A DNA stretch of 64,000 nt from Fontibacterium subtropicum (GCA_965235415.1 CBDDXD010000001.1:372001-436000); one strand, 5' to 3'; shown: positions 45,886-55,040, counted from the stretch's first letter. Notes: generated from the sequence alone by a model not told the origin. Program-made: numbers and translations.

Positions 45886-46505
45886 TGAAACTCAACGAGA
45901 TCAGAAAAAAACAGCTTAAAATTATAGGCTTAGGTCTTATAGTAATTTTTATTGTCTACTTCGTTTATCCAACTATCAATACTTTTAGATTAAAATTAAC
46001 ATCGAAAAATATTAAACCTACAGAAGGTGCAGAGAGCAATGTATTCGAAAATATTAGTTACATCGGCGTGGATGCAAGTGGAAAACAATATAACGTTAGA
46101 GCAAAACTTGCGACTATTGATAAAGACAACCAAGATCTTATAAGTTTAAAAGAAGTAGATAGTGATTTTTTATTGAAAGATGGAAGTATTATAAAAATTA
46201 TAAGTAAAACAGGTTTGTTTAACAAAACAACCAATGATATTTTGTATGAGCAAAACGTTAAAATAACTCAGAAAGATGGAGTGGTAACTGCTAACCGAGC
46301 TGAGTATCTTGTAAAATCAAATAATATATTTGTAAGTGGTAATGTAATTGCAGATTTTGTTGAGACTGACGCAAAAACTAAAAAGCGACGCACTAGTCAA
46401 ATTAAAGCAGATAAGGTAATAATTGATACCTTCAAAAAAACTGTTGAAGTTGTAATGGAAGAAAAAGGTAAACAGGTTACCGGAACATTAAGTAATGAAA
46501 GATAA
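45885..46505 (+). CDS. lptC: LPS export protein LptC-like
   Basis: Bitopic protein of about 206 residues with a single N-terminal membrane span (residues about 11-31, LKIIGLGLIVIFIVYFVYP) and a periplasmic beta-jellyroll of the LptC/OstA type (SYIGVDASGKQYNVRAKLA, ILYEQNVKITQKDGVVTANRAEYLV, NNIFVSGNVIADF). It forms part of the Lpt bridge from inner to outer membrane. The start is the ATG at 45885, overlapping the kdsD stop; it overlaps lptB by 11 bases. No lptA gene separates it from lptB. Confidence 0.82.
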   Translation: MKLNEIRKKQLKIIGLGLIVIFIVYFVYPTINTFRLKLTSKNIKPTEGAESNVFENISYIGVDASGKQYNVRAKLATIDKDNQDLISLKEVDSDFLLKDGSIIKIISKTGLFNKTTNDILYEQNVKITQKDGVVTANRAEYLVKSNNIFVSGNVIADFVETDAKTKKRRTSQIKADKVIIDTFKKTVEVVMEEKGKQVTGTLSNER

Positions 46506-47538
46506 AGATCAAAAATTTACAGTCATATCTAATAAAAAAGTAATTAAAAGATTTGCAGCTGTGGCTGACACTGATGGTTCGAATACTTCAGAAAAAATTG
46601 ATGAGTCAAAAAAAGAAATTCAAGAAGAAAAACCTCTTATTCTATCCAAGAGTAATCTTATAAATGATGAAAATACAATTTTAGAAAAGCAAATAACAAT
46701 TAAAAAGCCATTAGAAGAAAAACTTACTGAACCTACCGTTGTTAAAAAAATTAATAAGAAATTAAACAATAATGTTTTTAAACTTATATCGGATGATTAT
46801 TACTATAATAGAGAACCATCAACTCTTGAAATTAATCATTTAACAAAAATAATCAAAAAAAGAGTCATTCTTAAAGATGTAAGTGTAACAGTTAATCCTC
46901 AAGAAATTGTTGCCTTATTGGGTCCAAACGGTGCTGGTAAGACAACTATGTTTTCTATAGTACTTGGAATTTTAAATCCAACTCAAGGCAAAGTCATTTT
47001 CAATAATAAAGTAATTAATGAACTTCCAATTCATATGCGTGCAAAAGAAGGGATTAGCTATCTTCCTCAATCAAGATCAATTTTCAGAGGATTAACTGTT
47101 GAGGAAAATATTAGAGCAGTTGCAGAAGTTGCAATCAAAGACCAAGAAAAAGAAGATGAGTTAGTTGAACATTTGTTAAATGAATTTAAAATTTCTCATC
47201 TCCGAACTGCCTCTGCGTTAAGTCTTTCAGGCGGGGAGGCAAGAAGAGTTGAAATTGCAAGATGCTTAACAACATCTCCTAAAGTATTGTTATTAGATGA
47301 ACCATTTGCTGCTTTAGATCCTATTGCAATTATTGAACTTAAAGAAATGCTTAGACACTTAAAAGACAAAGGTATTAGTATTTTTATCACTGATCATAAC
47401 GTCAAAGAAACCCTTGATATTGTAGATAGAGCTTACATTATCAATAATGGAGAATTAATTGCTGAAGGATCTCCTCAAGAAATTGTTGAAAATAAAAAAG
47501 CAAGACAGCTTTACTTAGGATCTCAATTTAGAATTTGA
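46495..47538 (+). CDS. lptB: LPS export ABC transporter ATPase LptB with N-terminal extension
   Basis: ATPase that powers LPS extraction with LptFG. 347 residues, about 105 more than E. coli LptB. Residues 1-110 are a lysine/glutamate-rich, low-complexity extension. The ABC domain follows: Walker A GPNGAGKTT near 142-150, Q-loop LPQSRS, signature LSLSGGEARR, Walker B KVLLLDEPFAALDP and H-loop ITDHN. The family-typical YIINNGELIAEGSP end is present. Some alphaproteobacterial LptB proteins also have N-terminal extensions. lptC overlaps its start. Confidence 0.93.
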   Translation: MKDKDQKFTVISNKKVIKRFAAVADTDGSNTSEKIDESKKEIQEEKPLILSKSNLINDENTILEKQITIKKPLEEKLTEPTVVKKINKKLNNNVFKLISDDYYYNREPSTLEINHLTKIIKKRVILKDVSVTVNPQEIVALLGPNGAGKTTMFSIVLGILNPTQGKVIFNNKVINELPIHMRAKEGISYLPQSRSIFRGLTVEENIRAVAEVAIKDQEKEDELVEHLLNEFKISHLRTASALSLSGGEARRVEIARCLTTSPKVLLLDEPFAALDPIAIIELKEMLRHLKDKGISIFITDHNVKETLDIVDRAYIINNGELIAEGSPQEIVENKKARQLYLGSQFRI

Positions 47539-47766
47539 TTACCTATCAATAATTTTAGTTAGAACAAATCTTGCTAATTTGCCCATAAAGAATGCAGGAA
47601 TTAATGCTATAAAAAAAGCTGGCATCCAAGCCTTAATCCAAATTAAAAAAAAATGATCTACAAACCCTATGTTCATTAATGAAATAATAAACGACATCAT
47701 TAAACTCATACCAAATGCCATAATAATAGTAAAAATATAAGGTTCAAATTTCTTATTTAATTTCAT
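47539..47766 (-). CDS. DUF2798 family small membrane protein
   Basis: 75-residue protein with two hydrophobic spans (about 10-31 FTIIMAFGMSLMMSFIISL and 39-62 FLIWIKAWMPAFFIALIPAFF) and short charged ends. The spacing and the MAFGMSLMMSF / WMPAFFIALIPAFF motifs match DUF2798. Function unknown. It converges on lptB with no gap. Confidence 0.75.
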   Translation of the reverse strand: MKLNKKFEPYIFTIIMAFGMSLMMSFIISLMNIGFVDHFFLIWIKAWMPAFFIALIPAFFMGKLARFVLTKIIDR

Positions 47767-47802
47767 GATAATTAATTGTTAAAATTAATTTAATAAAGAA
47801 TC

Positions 47803-47811
47803 TGCTATAAT
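47803..47811 (+). promoter_or_regulatory. Extended -10 promoter of the ArfA-like mini-gene
   Basis: TGCTATAAT is a perfect extended -10 element ending 13 bases before the ATG at 47825. The predicted transcript start leaves a leader of only about 7 bases, so the mRNA would be almost leaderless. No good -35 is seen, which is usual for extended -10 promoters. Confidence 0.45.
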
Positions 47812-47824
47812 TGTCAAATTCATT

Positions 47825-47935
47825 ATGAAAAGAAATCCTGTAGCAAAAGCTCTACGAACTCCAAAATTTAAAAAAAGAATTATTAAAGATAAAAAAAAAT
47901 ATAATAGAAAGAAAATTAAAAAAATTTTTAAATAA
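47825..47935 (+). CDS. 36-residue basic protein, possible ArfA-type ribosome-rescue factor
   Basis: Complete mini-frame between divergent DUF2798 and convergent nuclease genes. The product, 17 Lys/Arg in 36 residues, reads NPVAKALRTPKFKKRIIKDK followed by KKYNRKK. This resembles the N-terminal half of E. coli ArfA ([28 protein letters not shown]), with N, AL, P-F-R and KK...RK in register. ArfA recruits RF2 to ribosomes stalled on non-stop mRNA. The similarity is from memory and the region is compositionally biased, so homology is a hypothesis. An extended -10 promoter lies just upstream. Confidence 0.55.
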   Translation: MKRNPVAKALRTPKFKKRIIKDKKKYNRKKIKKIFK

Positions 47936-47938
47936 AAT

Positions 47939-48409
47939 TTATTTATTACGTAAGGACTTTCTATACTCAGAAGGTATTTGAAAATTCATTGACCAAATAC
48001 CAAGTTTATTTTCCTTTGCATATTTTTCATCTTCAATAAAATCTTTTGAATATTGAGTGTATGCAACTGCATAACCTTCTCTGACCATAAATTTAGATAA
48101 ACTTTCTTTACCAATAAAACATTCTGCAACAAATCTTTGATAACGATCTTTATCTTTGACAACACATTCAGGAATTTTTTCTGCAATTTTATTTTTAAGA
48201 ACATTTTTTGCAATAACACCACATTTAATTTTTATATTATCCTTTTCACAAATTTGTTTTATTTCTGGAGCATCAATACCAAAAAGTCGGTATTTAAGTT
48301 TTCCTATATAAATAGTATCTCCGTCAATAACTTGAATCTTCTTTTCATTTGCGTAGGAAATATTTGATAAAAGAAAAATAAATAAAAAAAAATAAATAAT
48401 TTTTTTCAT
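47939..48409 (-). CDS. Secreted thermonuclease-family protein
   Basis: SNase-like nuclease, 156 residues. A signal peptide (MKKIIYFFLFIFLLSNISYA, cleavage after about residue 20) directs it to the periplasm. The OB-fold core has VIDGDTIYIGKLKYRLFGIDAPEI (catalytic Asp and Arg equivalents), KDRYQRFVAECF and a C-terminal NKLGIWSM. The core catalytic residues look conserved. It may scavenge nucleic acids. Confidence 0.88.
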   Translation of the reverse strand: MKKIIYFFLFIFLLSNISYANEKKIQVIDGDTIYIGKLKYRLFGIDAPEIKQICEKDNIKIKCGVIAKNVLKNKIAEKIPECVVKDKDRYQRFVAECFIGKESLSKFMVREGYAVAYTQYSKDFIEDEKYAKENKLGIWSMNFQIPSEYRKSLRNK

Positions 48410-48419
48410 AAAAAATTAT

Positions 48420-49925
48420 TTAAAAAATTGCTATTTTTTTTCGTTGAATATTTTGAATTCTATCAATAACTTCAATATTTAATTGATCTAATTGTTTACT
48501 TTTAAGATTTCTTAAATTTTGCACTACTTCTAAAAATCTATCTGACTCGGATCTAGAAATAATATCTTTGGTTAATGTTAAAAATTTTTCAACATAATTT
48601 TTTCTCTCAAAAGGACGTTTACCCCAAGGATTAGCATCAGCAATTCCTAGTTCATCCTCAATATTGGTGCCATCTTGCATTTTAATAATAACTCTGCCTC
48701 CAAAACATTTTTTCTTTGGATCTTTGTCGTGATATTTTTTAGTCCACTCTTTGTCTTCAAAAGTTTTAATTTTTCTCCAAAGCGCTACTGTGCTCTCTTT
48801 TTTTGCTCTTTCTGGTTTATAAGAATCTTCATGATGCCACTTACCATCTTCTAGGGCCACAGCAAAAATATACATAATAGAATGATCCAATGTTTCTCTA
48901 CTTGCATTTGGATCCATTTTTTGAGGATCGTTTGCACCCGTTCCAATTACATAATGAGTGTGATGAGAAGTATGAATTTCAATACTATCTACTTTGGAAA
49001 AATCTTTAATCTTTTTTCTCATGTCGCGTGCTAAATCTATTAAAGCTTGAGCTTGATATTCAGCAGAATGTTCTTTGGTATATGTTTCAAGAATTGCTCT
49101 TTTTGACTCACCTTTTTCCGGCAAAGGAACATTATATTCAGCTTCAGGACCTGATAAAATTCTAGCTATTACGCTATCTTCTCCTTCATAAATTGGATTT
49201 GGAGCTCTTTCTCCTCTCATGCATCGATCCACTGCTTCAATTGCAAGTTTTCCAGCATGTGCGGGTGCAAATGCTTTCCAACTAGAAATATCACCCTTTC
49301 TAGATTGTCTTGTTGAAATTGTTGTATGCAATGCTTGTTGTACGGCTTGATAGATAGTTTCGGTATCTAATTTTAAAAGAGATCCTAATCCTGCTGCAAC
49401 GCTAGGTCCTAAATGTGCGATATGATCAATTTTATGCTCATGGAGACAAATTCCTTTAACTAAATTAACTTGAATTTCATATCCTGTTAAAATTCCTTTA
49501 ATTAAATCTAAACCATTTGAGTCTTTTTGTTGTGCTACAGCTAAAATAGGAGGAATATTATCACCGGGATGACTATAGTCAGCTGCTAAAAAAGTGTCAT
49601 GAAAATCTAATTCACGAACTGCTGTACCATTTGCCCATGCAGCCCACTCACAATCAAATTTTTTTGATGAATCAATCCCAAAAAGTGTTGCTCCATTCGC
49701 TCTTGGATGAGCTAATGCCATTTCTCTAGCAGTTGTAACTGGTTGTCTTGAAAAAGATGCGATAGCAACAGATGCATTATCAATAATTCTATTAATCACC
49801 ATATCGGCTGCTTTTTCATCTATAGGTGAATTATCACTTGCAACTTTAGCAATTCTATAAGCAAGCTGGTCTTCTTTTGGTAAATTTATTTTTGAGGGAT
49901 AAACTTTAACTTTAAATTCTTTCAA
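48420..49925 (-). CDS. prpD: MmgE/PrpD family protein (2-methylcitrate dehydratase-like)
   Basis: 501-residue member of the MmgE/PrpD family. Conserved segments include PRANGATLFGID, AAWANGTAVRELDFHDTF, SHPGDNIPPILAVA and ISSWKAFAPAHAGKLAIEAV. Family members dehydrate 2-methylcitrate (propionate catabolism) or cis-aconitate-like substrates; the length and the close resemblance to bacterial PrpD favour that role, but the rest of the methylcitrate cycle is not in the window. The frame opens with TTG at 49925; there is no nearby ATG. A stand-alone gene. Confidence 0.82.
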   Translation of the reverse strand: MKEFKVKVYPSKINLPKEDQLAYRIAKVASDNSPIDEKAADMVINRIIDNASVAIASFSRQPVTTAREMALAHPRANGATLFGIDSSKKFDCEWAAWANGTAVRELDFHDTFLAADYSHPGDNIPPILAVAQQKDSNGLDLIKGILTGYEIQVNLVKGICLHEHKIDHIAHLGPSVAAGLGSLLKLDTETIYQAVQQALHTTISTRQSRKGDISSWKAFAPAHAGKLAIEAVDRCMRGERAPNPIYEGEDSVIARILSGPEAEYNVPLPEKGESKRAILETYTKEHSAEYQAQALIDLARDMRKKIKDFSKVDSIEIHTSHHTHYVIGTGANDPQKMDPNASRETLDHSIMYIFAVALEDGKWHHEDSYKPERAKKESTVALWRKIKTFEDKEWTKKYHDKDPKKKCFGGRVIIKMQDGTNIEDELGIADANPWGKRPFERKNYVEKFLTLTKDIISRSESDRFLEVVQNLRNLKSKQLDQLNIEVIDRIQNIQRKKIAIF

Positions 49926-49967
49926 GATAATTTCTTATAATATTCAAAATATAAAATAACAATATTT

Positions 49968-50399
49968 TTAATTAACTCTTTTTATACTTAATATTTTATC
50001 TCCTACTTTTATATTATTTTGTTCAAACCAACCTTGATTAACTTCAAGAGCAAGTACTATAGGTTGTCCAGAACAATGTTCTGTTAAAGATAAAGGCTGC
50101 ATATCTGTTATTTTTACTATTGTATTTGTCTTACTAATAAAAGCTATGGATAAAGGTATTTGCGTATCTTTCATCCAAAAACATGGGCTAGAACCCTCTT
50201 CAAAAATAAACAACATACCACTATCTTTTCCTAAAGCTGGACGATTCATTAAACCTTCGCTTTGCTCCTCATCCGTCTCTGCTATTTCAGCAATTAATTT
50301 TTTAGTTCCTATTTCAATTTGAACTTTTGAAAGTTGAGCAAAAGAACTATTTGCTAGTAAAAGTGTAAAAACTAATATTTTTATTATTTGTTTCATCAT
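49968..50399 (-). CDS. DUF192 family secreted protein
   Basis: 143-residue protein with a signal peptide (MMKQIIKILVFTLLLANSSFA, cleavage about residue 21) and the DUF192 core: ETDEEQSEGLMNRPALG, GMLFIFEEG and CFWMKDTQIPLSIAFI. Function unknown in general; probably periplasmic. Its start overlaps the MazG-like stop (ATGA), so the two are translated together. Confidence 0.88.
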   Translation of the reverse strand: MMKQIIKILVFTLLLANSSFAQLSKVQIEIGTKKLIAEIAETDEEQSEGLMNRPALGKDSGMLFIFEEGSSPCFWMKDTQIPLSIAFISKTNTIVKITDMQPLSLTEHCSGQPIVLALEVNQGWFEQNNIKVGDKILSIKRVN

Positions 50400-50722
50400 C
50401 TTTTTTGACTATTTCCTTTTGATAAAGAGATTGGATATTTTATAACATTTTTTTTTAATTTTGCGTAAAAGCTTTTCTCAATATCAATATTCATTTTTTG
50501 AGAAATTCGTAATAAATAAAAGAATATATCAGCAATCTCATCTGCAACTTTTTCTTTATCTACTTTTTTTAAATCACTTTCTTTTAACCATTGAAAGATT
50601 TCCACAAGCTCTGAGGCTTCGACCGATAAAGCCATGGATAGATTTTTAGGTGAATGAAATTGATCCCAGTCTCTTTCTTTTACAAAGTTTTTAATCTTTT
50701 GATTAATTTTCTTTAAATCCAT
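50396..50722 (-). CDS. MazG-like nucleotide pyrophosphohydrolase
   Basis: 108-residue all-alpha NTP pyrophosphatase. Helical EExxE/ExxD metal-binding pattern appears as ASELVEIFQW (around residues 33-42) and KVADEIADIFFYLLRI (around 58-73). The WDQFHSPKNLSMALS segment is typical of the short MazG-like (dCTP-pyrophosphatase-like) proteins. House-cleaning of aberrant nucleotides is likely. Overlaps the DUF192 gene by 4 bases. Confidence 0.87.
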   Translation of the reverse strand: MDLKKINQKIKNFVKERDWDQFHSPKNLSMALSVEASELVEIFQWLKESDLKKVDKEKVADEIADIFFYLLRISQKMNIDIEKSFYAKLKKNVIKYPISLSKGNSQKR

Positions 50723-50749
50723 AACAAAATAGTTATTTAATTTAATTAA

Positions 50750-51145
50750 ATGTTTAAATTACACAAAAAATTACTCAAAACTACTCATTCTGTTGCGGAC
50801 TTGAATTTATGTAACGTACGATTAATGGATAATGCCAAATTTCCTTGGCTCATTCTTATTCCAAAAAGAAAAAATATTAGACAAATACTAGATTTAAATA
50901 AAAAAGATCAAATAAAATTAATGGAAGAAATTGATTATTGCAGCAGAGTTATGAAAAAAACTTTTAAGGCTTTTAATTTAAACGTAGAAAAAATCGGAAA
51001 TATCATTCCTCAATTACATATCCATATAATTGCAAGACATAAAAAAGATAGCTCATGGCCTCTTTCAGTTTGGGTTGTAAAAGGAAAACCTTATAAAAAA
51101 TCTCACTTAACTGAAACTATAAAAAAATTACAAAAACTTATTTAA
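50750..51145 (+). CDS. HIT domain protein
   Basis: 131-residue histidine-triad protein. The triad region reads PQLHIHIIARH near residues 96-106, the QxHxHxx variant of the HxHxHxx motif found in a bacterial HIT branch; the middle nucleophilic His is kept. An N-terminal FPWLILIPKRKNIRQI and C-terminal WPLSVW fit this branch. Probably a nucleotide hydrolase of the diadenosine-polyphosphate or AMP-lysine type. rlmJ starts 1 base later. Confidence 0.85.
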   Translation: MFKLHKKLLKTTHSVADLNLCNVRLMDNAKFPWLILIPKRKNIRQILDLNKKDQIKLMEEIDYCSRVMKKTFKAFNLNVEKIGNIIPQLHIHIIARHKKDSSWPLSVWVVKGKPYKKSHLTETIKKLQKLI

Positions 51146-51146
51146 T

Positions 51147-51983
51147 ATGTTGAGCTATAGGCATGGATATCATGCTGGAAATTCAGCTGATGTTTTAAAA
51201 CATTTTATACTTCTTTATGTTTTAGATTACGTAAAAAAAAAAAACAAAAATTTTATCTACATTGACTCTCATGCAGGTGCTGGAAAATATTTTATCTCTG
51301 ATGCTTACATGCAAAAAAATAAAGAATATCTAGAAGGTATCAATAAAATAATAAGAATAAAAAATAATGATTTTTTTTTAAAAAATTATTTAGACTTAGT
51401 AAAATCAATAAACTTCAATACTGAACTTAAAATATATCCAGGCTCATGTTATCTTGCTGCTAAAAGTTTAAGAATAGAAGATAAGCTTCATTTACTTGAG
51501 TTACATTCTACAGAATTTTCAAATCTTAAAAAAAACTTTGAAGGAGATTTAAGAGTGGTCATTGAAAATGAAGATAGTTACAAAAAACTTAAAAAACTAT
51601 TACCTCCAAAAGAAAAACGTGCAGTAATATTAATTGATCCATCATATGAACTTAAAGATGAATATGAAAAGGCTTCAAAAATGTTATTAGATTGTTATAA
51701 AAAATTTCCACTTGGAGTTTATATTGTTTGGTATCCTGTATTAAATAATAAAAAATCTGAATCATTTATTCTAAATATTTTAAAAGAAAATTATAAAAAT
51801 CTATCTCACATAGAAATGATTACGGATAATTCTAGTAATGGAATGCAAGGGAGCGGTTTGTTTATAATTAATTCTCCATGGTCTATAGAAAAAGATATTA
51901 AAGAAAGTCTGAAAATTATTTTTGATTGTTTAAAAAAATCCAAGGATCTTTCTAAACTATTATTTAAAAATAATATTAATTAG
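51147..51983 (+). CDS. rlmJ: 23S rRNA (adenine(2030)-N(6))-methyltransferase
   Basis: SAM-dependent rRNA methyltransferase, 278 residues. The family opening LSYRHGYHAGNSADVLKHF, the SAM-binding YIDSHAGAGKY and the catalytic ILIDPSYELKDEYE (DPPY-type motif with S) are all visible; GMQGSGLFIINSPW closes the family pattern. Its end overlaps convergent mgtE by 4 bases. Confidence 0.92.
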   Translation: MLSYRHGYHAGNSADVLKHFILLYVLDYVKKKNKNFIYIDSHAGAGKYFISDAYMQKNKEYLEGINKIIRIKNNDFFLKNYLDLVKSINFNTELKIYPGSCYLAAKSLRIEDKLHLLELHSTEFSNLKKNFEGDLRVVIENEDSYKKLKKLLPPKEKRAVILIDPSYELKDEYEKASKMLLDCYKKFPLGVYIVWYPVLNNKKSESFILNILKENYKNLSHIEMITDNSSNGMQGSGLFIINSPWSIEKDIKESLKIIFDCLKKSKDLSKLLFKNNIN

Positions 51984-53359
51984 ACAAATAAACTTGCTAT
52001 TCCAAGAAATGCAAAAAACCCAACAACGTCCGTAACCGTTGTTACAAAAACAGTTGCTGAAACTGCAGGATCTATCTTCATTTTATTTAATGTTACTGGG
52101 ATAGCGATTCCAGCCAAACCGGCTACAGTTAAATTTACAATCATTGCTGCACCAATCAGAATGGCTATTTTTAAATCATGAAACCAGAAATAAACAAAAA
52201 CTCCAGTAATTGCTGCAAATACTAATCCATTTAACAAACCAGTTACAACTTCTCTATTAATAATTTTCATAACATTTTTTACATTCAATTGTTGTGAAGC
52301 GATTAATTGAATTGTTACAGTTAATGTTTGTGTTGCAGCATTTCCTCCCATCGATGCAACAATTGGCATTAAGACTGCAAGAGCAATAACTTTTTGAATT
52401 GTGTTTTCAAAAATTCCAATAACAAATGAAGCTAAAACTGCAGTAATTAAATTAATAAACAACCATAAAAATCTATTTTTAGATGTCTCTACAGGATTAT
52501 CACTTATATCTTCTGCAGCTCCAATACCCCCTAATCTTAAAGCATCTTCAACGGCTTCTTCTTTAACAATTGTTACAACATCATCTCCTGTGATCACTCC
52601 AATTAATTTTTGGTCTTTATCAACAACACCAGCTGAAACTAAATTATATTGAGTAAAAATATTACCAACTTTTTCTTTATCAAGATCTGCTGGAATAAAA
52701 GTTTTATTTTCTGCTATTAAGTCTTTTACTTTTGTATTTGGATCTGATCTTAGAATATTTGAAATAGATGCGTTACCAATTGGCTTTCTTTCTTTGTCTA
52801 CAACAAAAATTTCTAAAAATTGTTCTGGTAAATCTGTTGAATCTCTTAAAAAATCCATCGTTTGACCAACAGTCCAATCTAAATCAATGGTTACAAATTC
52901 TCGCTGCATAATTCTTGCAGCTGAGTCTTTTGGATATTTTAATCCTAATCTGAAAAAATTTTGATCTTTTTGAGGGAGATTATTTAAAATCTGATTTTGA
53001 AATTCTTCAGGAACATTTTCTATAATCTGAAAAGCATCATCTGACTCTAATTCTTTTATAATTGAAGAAATCGTATCCGGTGAAAGCTGTTCTAATATTT
53101 CTTTTTGTAAAATATCCGACAAACCTAATACGACCTCAGGATTTAAATCTGCGGATTTATGGCTAAATAATTTTATCTGAACTTCACTAGGTAATGTTTT
53201 GATTAAATCCGCAACATCTGCTGGATGGTATTTATCTAATAACTGTCGAACAGAAATAAAATTGTTTTGTTTAACATTTTCAATTAAAGAATTAATTTGT
53301 TCTTCAGTAAAAATATGCCCAGTTCTAACTTTAGAAGTTTGATTAGCTTCTTGGGGCAT
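51980..53359 (-). CDS. mgtE: Magnesium transporter MgtE
   Basis: Mg2+ channel with cytosolic regulation, 459 residues. N-domain (about 15-135, many LP/ DLI helices), two CBS domains (about 140-270, IMQREFVTID and VGNIFTQYNLVSAGVVD), then five membrane spans from about residue 300. The pore segment contains PIVASMGGNAATQTLT near 340, and TDVVGFFAFLGIA near the C-terminus is the conserved ion-selectivity motif. Complete. Confidence 0.94.
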   Translation of the reverse strand: MPQEANQTSKVRTGHIFTEEQINSLIENVKQNNFISVRQLLDKYHPADVADLIKTLPSEVQIKLFSHKSADLNPEVVLGLSDILQKEILEQLSPDTISSIIKELESDDAFQIIENVPEEFQNQILNNLPQKDQNFFRLGLKYPKDSAARIMQREFVTIDLDWTVGQTMDFLRDSTDLPEQFLEIFVVDKERKPIGNASISNILRSDPNTKVKDLIAENKTFIPADLDKEKVGNIFTQYNLVSAGVVDKDQKLIGVITGDDVVTIVKEEAVEDALRLGGIGAAEDISDNPVETSKNRFLWLFINLITAVLASFVIGIFENTIQKVIALAVLMPIVASMGGNAATQTLTVTIQLIASQQLNVKNVMKIINREVVTGLLNGLVFAAITGVFVYFWFHDLKIAILIGAAMIVNLTVAGLAGIAIPVTLNKMKIDPAVSATVFVTTVTDVVGFFAFLGIASLFV

Positions 53360-53430
53360 GAAAATCTCACATATAGGTTCAGCTACTACCTATAATGAAT
53401 TCGACTAAAAAAAAAGCCTAATTTTAAAAC

Positions 53431-53517
53431 TTAGTACTGTTTTTTTGATCTAGATTCTTTTGGAGCTGTACTTTTTGGTTTTTTTTTTTCTTTTCTAGTG
53501 TCGCGACTTTTTCCCAT
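53431..53517 (-). CDS. 28-residue lysine-rich protein
   Basis: A complete mini-frame (MGKSRDTRKEKKKPKS followed by TAPKESRSKKQY) sits in the 169-base gap between tctA and mgtE. Short MGKG-RKEVKKPK-type proteins recur in proteobacterial genomes, which gives some support; the high A content of the DNA makes lysine runs likely by chance. Function unknown. Confidence 0.45.
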   Translation of the reverse strand: MGKSRDTRKEKKKPKSTAPKESRSKKQY

Positions 53518-53528
53518 AATATCTAAAA

Positions 53529-55040
53529 CTACCTTAATTTTTTTCTTTTACTATAAAAATTTATTAAAAAAGGGCTTAAAAATAAAACTAATGCTAAAAA
53601 AAGTATTGTTCCAGAAATAGGTCTTGTTACAAAAGTTGTCCACTCACCCATGCCTATAATCATAGCCTGTCTTAAAGATTGTTCTGCCATTGGACCTAAT
53701 ATTAAGCCTATAATTAAAGGAGCTGCTGGAAAATCAAATCTTCTAAAAAAATAACCAATAAGACCAAAAAAGAATAATAAAGCTAAGTCAAAAGAGGATC
53801 TTCCAGCACCATAAACACCAGCTGAAGAAATTATAATCACTCCCACATAAAGCCATTGCGAAGGTATTTTTAATATTTTTATCCAAATACCAACAAGTGG
53901 GTAATTAAGTATTAATAAAATTACATTTCCTATGTAAAGACTTGCAATTAAAGTCCAAACTAAATTTGACTGTTGAGTTAAAAGCGTAGGCCCAGGTCTA
54001 ATGCCATATGACTCGAAAGCAGACAATAATACAGCAGCAGTTGCTGAAGTTGGAATGCCTAAGGTTAATAATGGCATTAACACACCTGCTGCAGCTGCAT
54101 TGTTTGCAGCCTCAGGTCCTGCAACTCCTTCAATTGCTCCTTTTCCAAACTCTTCGGGTTTTTTACTAAGTTTTTTTTCTGTGTAATAACTTAATAAAGT
54201 TGGAACTTCTGCGCCTCCAGTTGGCAATGCACCAATAAAAAAACCATAAAATGAACCCCGAAGCCAAGGCTTCCAACTTCTTTTCCAATCTTCTTTTGTC
54301 ATCCAATTATACCACTTATTTTTTGGAGAAATAATTACAGTCTTTTTACTTTTTTCTCTTCCCTGCCATGCTAAAAATAATGCATCACCTACTGCAAATA
54401 ATCCAACCACGGCAACTACCACTTCAACTCCATTTAACAATTCCATAATTCCACCAAAAGTAAATCTTGGTTGTCCTGATTGAAGATCAATTCCAACTAA
54501 ACCAATGATAAGTCCCAAACTTAAACTGGTCATACCCCGAACCACTGAATTACCTAAAACAGCGGTAACCGAAACTGCAGCTAAAACCATCAAACTAAAA
54601 TACTCTGCAGGACCAAATGTTAAAGCAACACTAACCACTATAGGAGCAAAAAAAGTCAGAGCAATTGTGCCGATTGTTCCTGCAACAAAACTTCCAATTG
54701 CAGCCGTTGCAAGAGCTGAACCCGCTAATCCACGTTTTGCCATTTTATTTCCCTCAAGAGAGGTAACTACACTTGATGACTCTCCAGGTGTATTAAGAAG
54801 AATAGCAGTTGTTGATCCTCCATACATTCCTCCATAATAAATTCCTGCAAATAAAACGAACATAGCGACAGCTGGAGCTTTAAAAGTAAGCGGCAATAAT
54901 AAAGCTATAGTTAATGCAGGCCCTATTCCTGGAAGAACGCCAACCAAAGTGCCAGCTAAACAACCGGCAAATCCATAAATTAAAATTGAAGGTGTTAAAG
55001 CATTTCCAAAACCATTTATTAACTGTTCAAAATAATTCAT
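53529..55040 (-). CDS. tctA: Tripartite tricarboxylate transporter large membrane subunit
   Basis: Main permease of a TTT-family secondary transporter, 503 residues with about 11-12 spans. Family signatures: GTLVGVLPGIGPALTIALLLP near 30-50 and the second repeat ALPTGGAEVPTLLSYY, LTLGIPTSATAAVLLSAF. Works with TctB and the binding protein TctC to import a carboxylate using a cation gradient. ATGA overlap with tctB shows translational coupling. Confidence 0.95.
   Translation of the reverse strand: MNYFEQLINGFGNALTPSILIYGFAGCLAGTLVGVLPGIGPALTIALLLPLTFKAPAVAMFVLFAGIYYGGMYGGSTTAILLNTPGESSSVVTSLEGNKMAKRGLAGSALATAAIGSFVAGTIGTIALTFFAPIVVSVALTFGPAEYFSLMVLAAVSVTAVLGNSVVRGMTSLSLGLIIGLVGIDLQSGQPRFTFGGIMELLNGVEVVVAVVGLFAVGDALFLAWQGREKSKKTVIISPKNKWYNWMTKEDWKRSWKPWLRGSFYGFFIGALPTGGAEVPTLLSYYTEKKLSKKPEEFGKGAIEGVAGPEAANNAAAAGVLMPLLTLGIPTSATAAVLLSAFESYGIRPGPTLLTQQSNLVWTLIASLYIGNVILLILNYPLVGIWIKILKIPSQWLYVGVIIISSAGVYGAGRSSFDLALLFFFGLIGYFFRRFDFPAAPLIIGLILGPMAEQSLRQAMIIGMGEWTTFVTRPISGTILFLALVLFLSPFLINFYSKRKKLR

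Noticed and set aside
46495..46830. LptA domain hidden in the LptB N-terminal extension
   Set aside because: The extension has no signal peptide and no beta-jellyroll pattern; it is charged low-complexity sequence in the cytosol.
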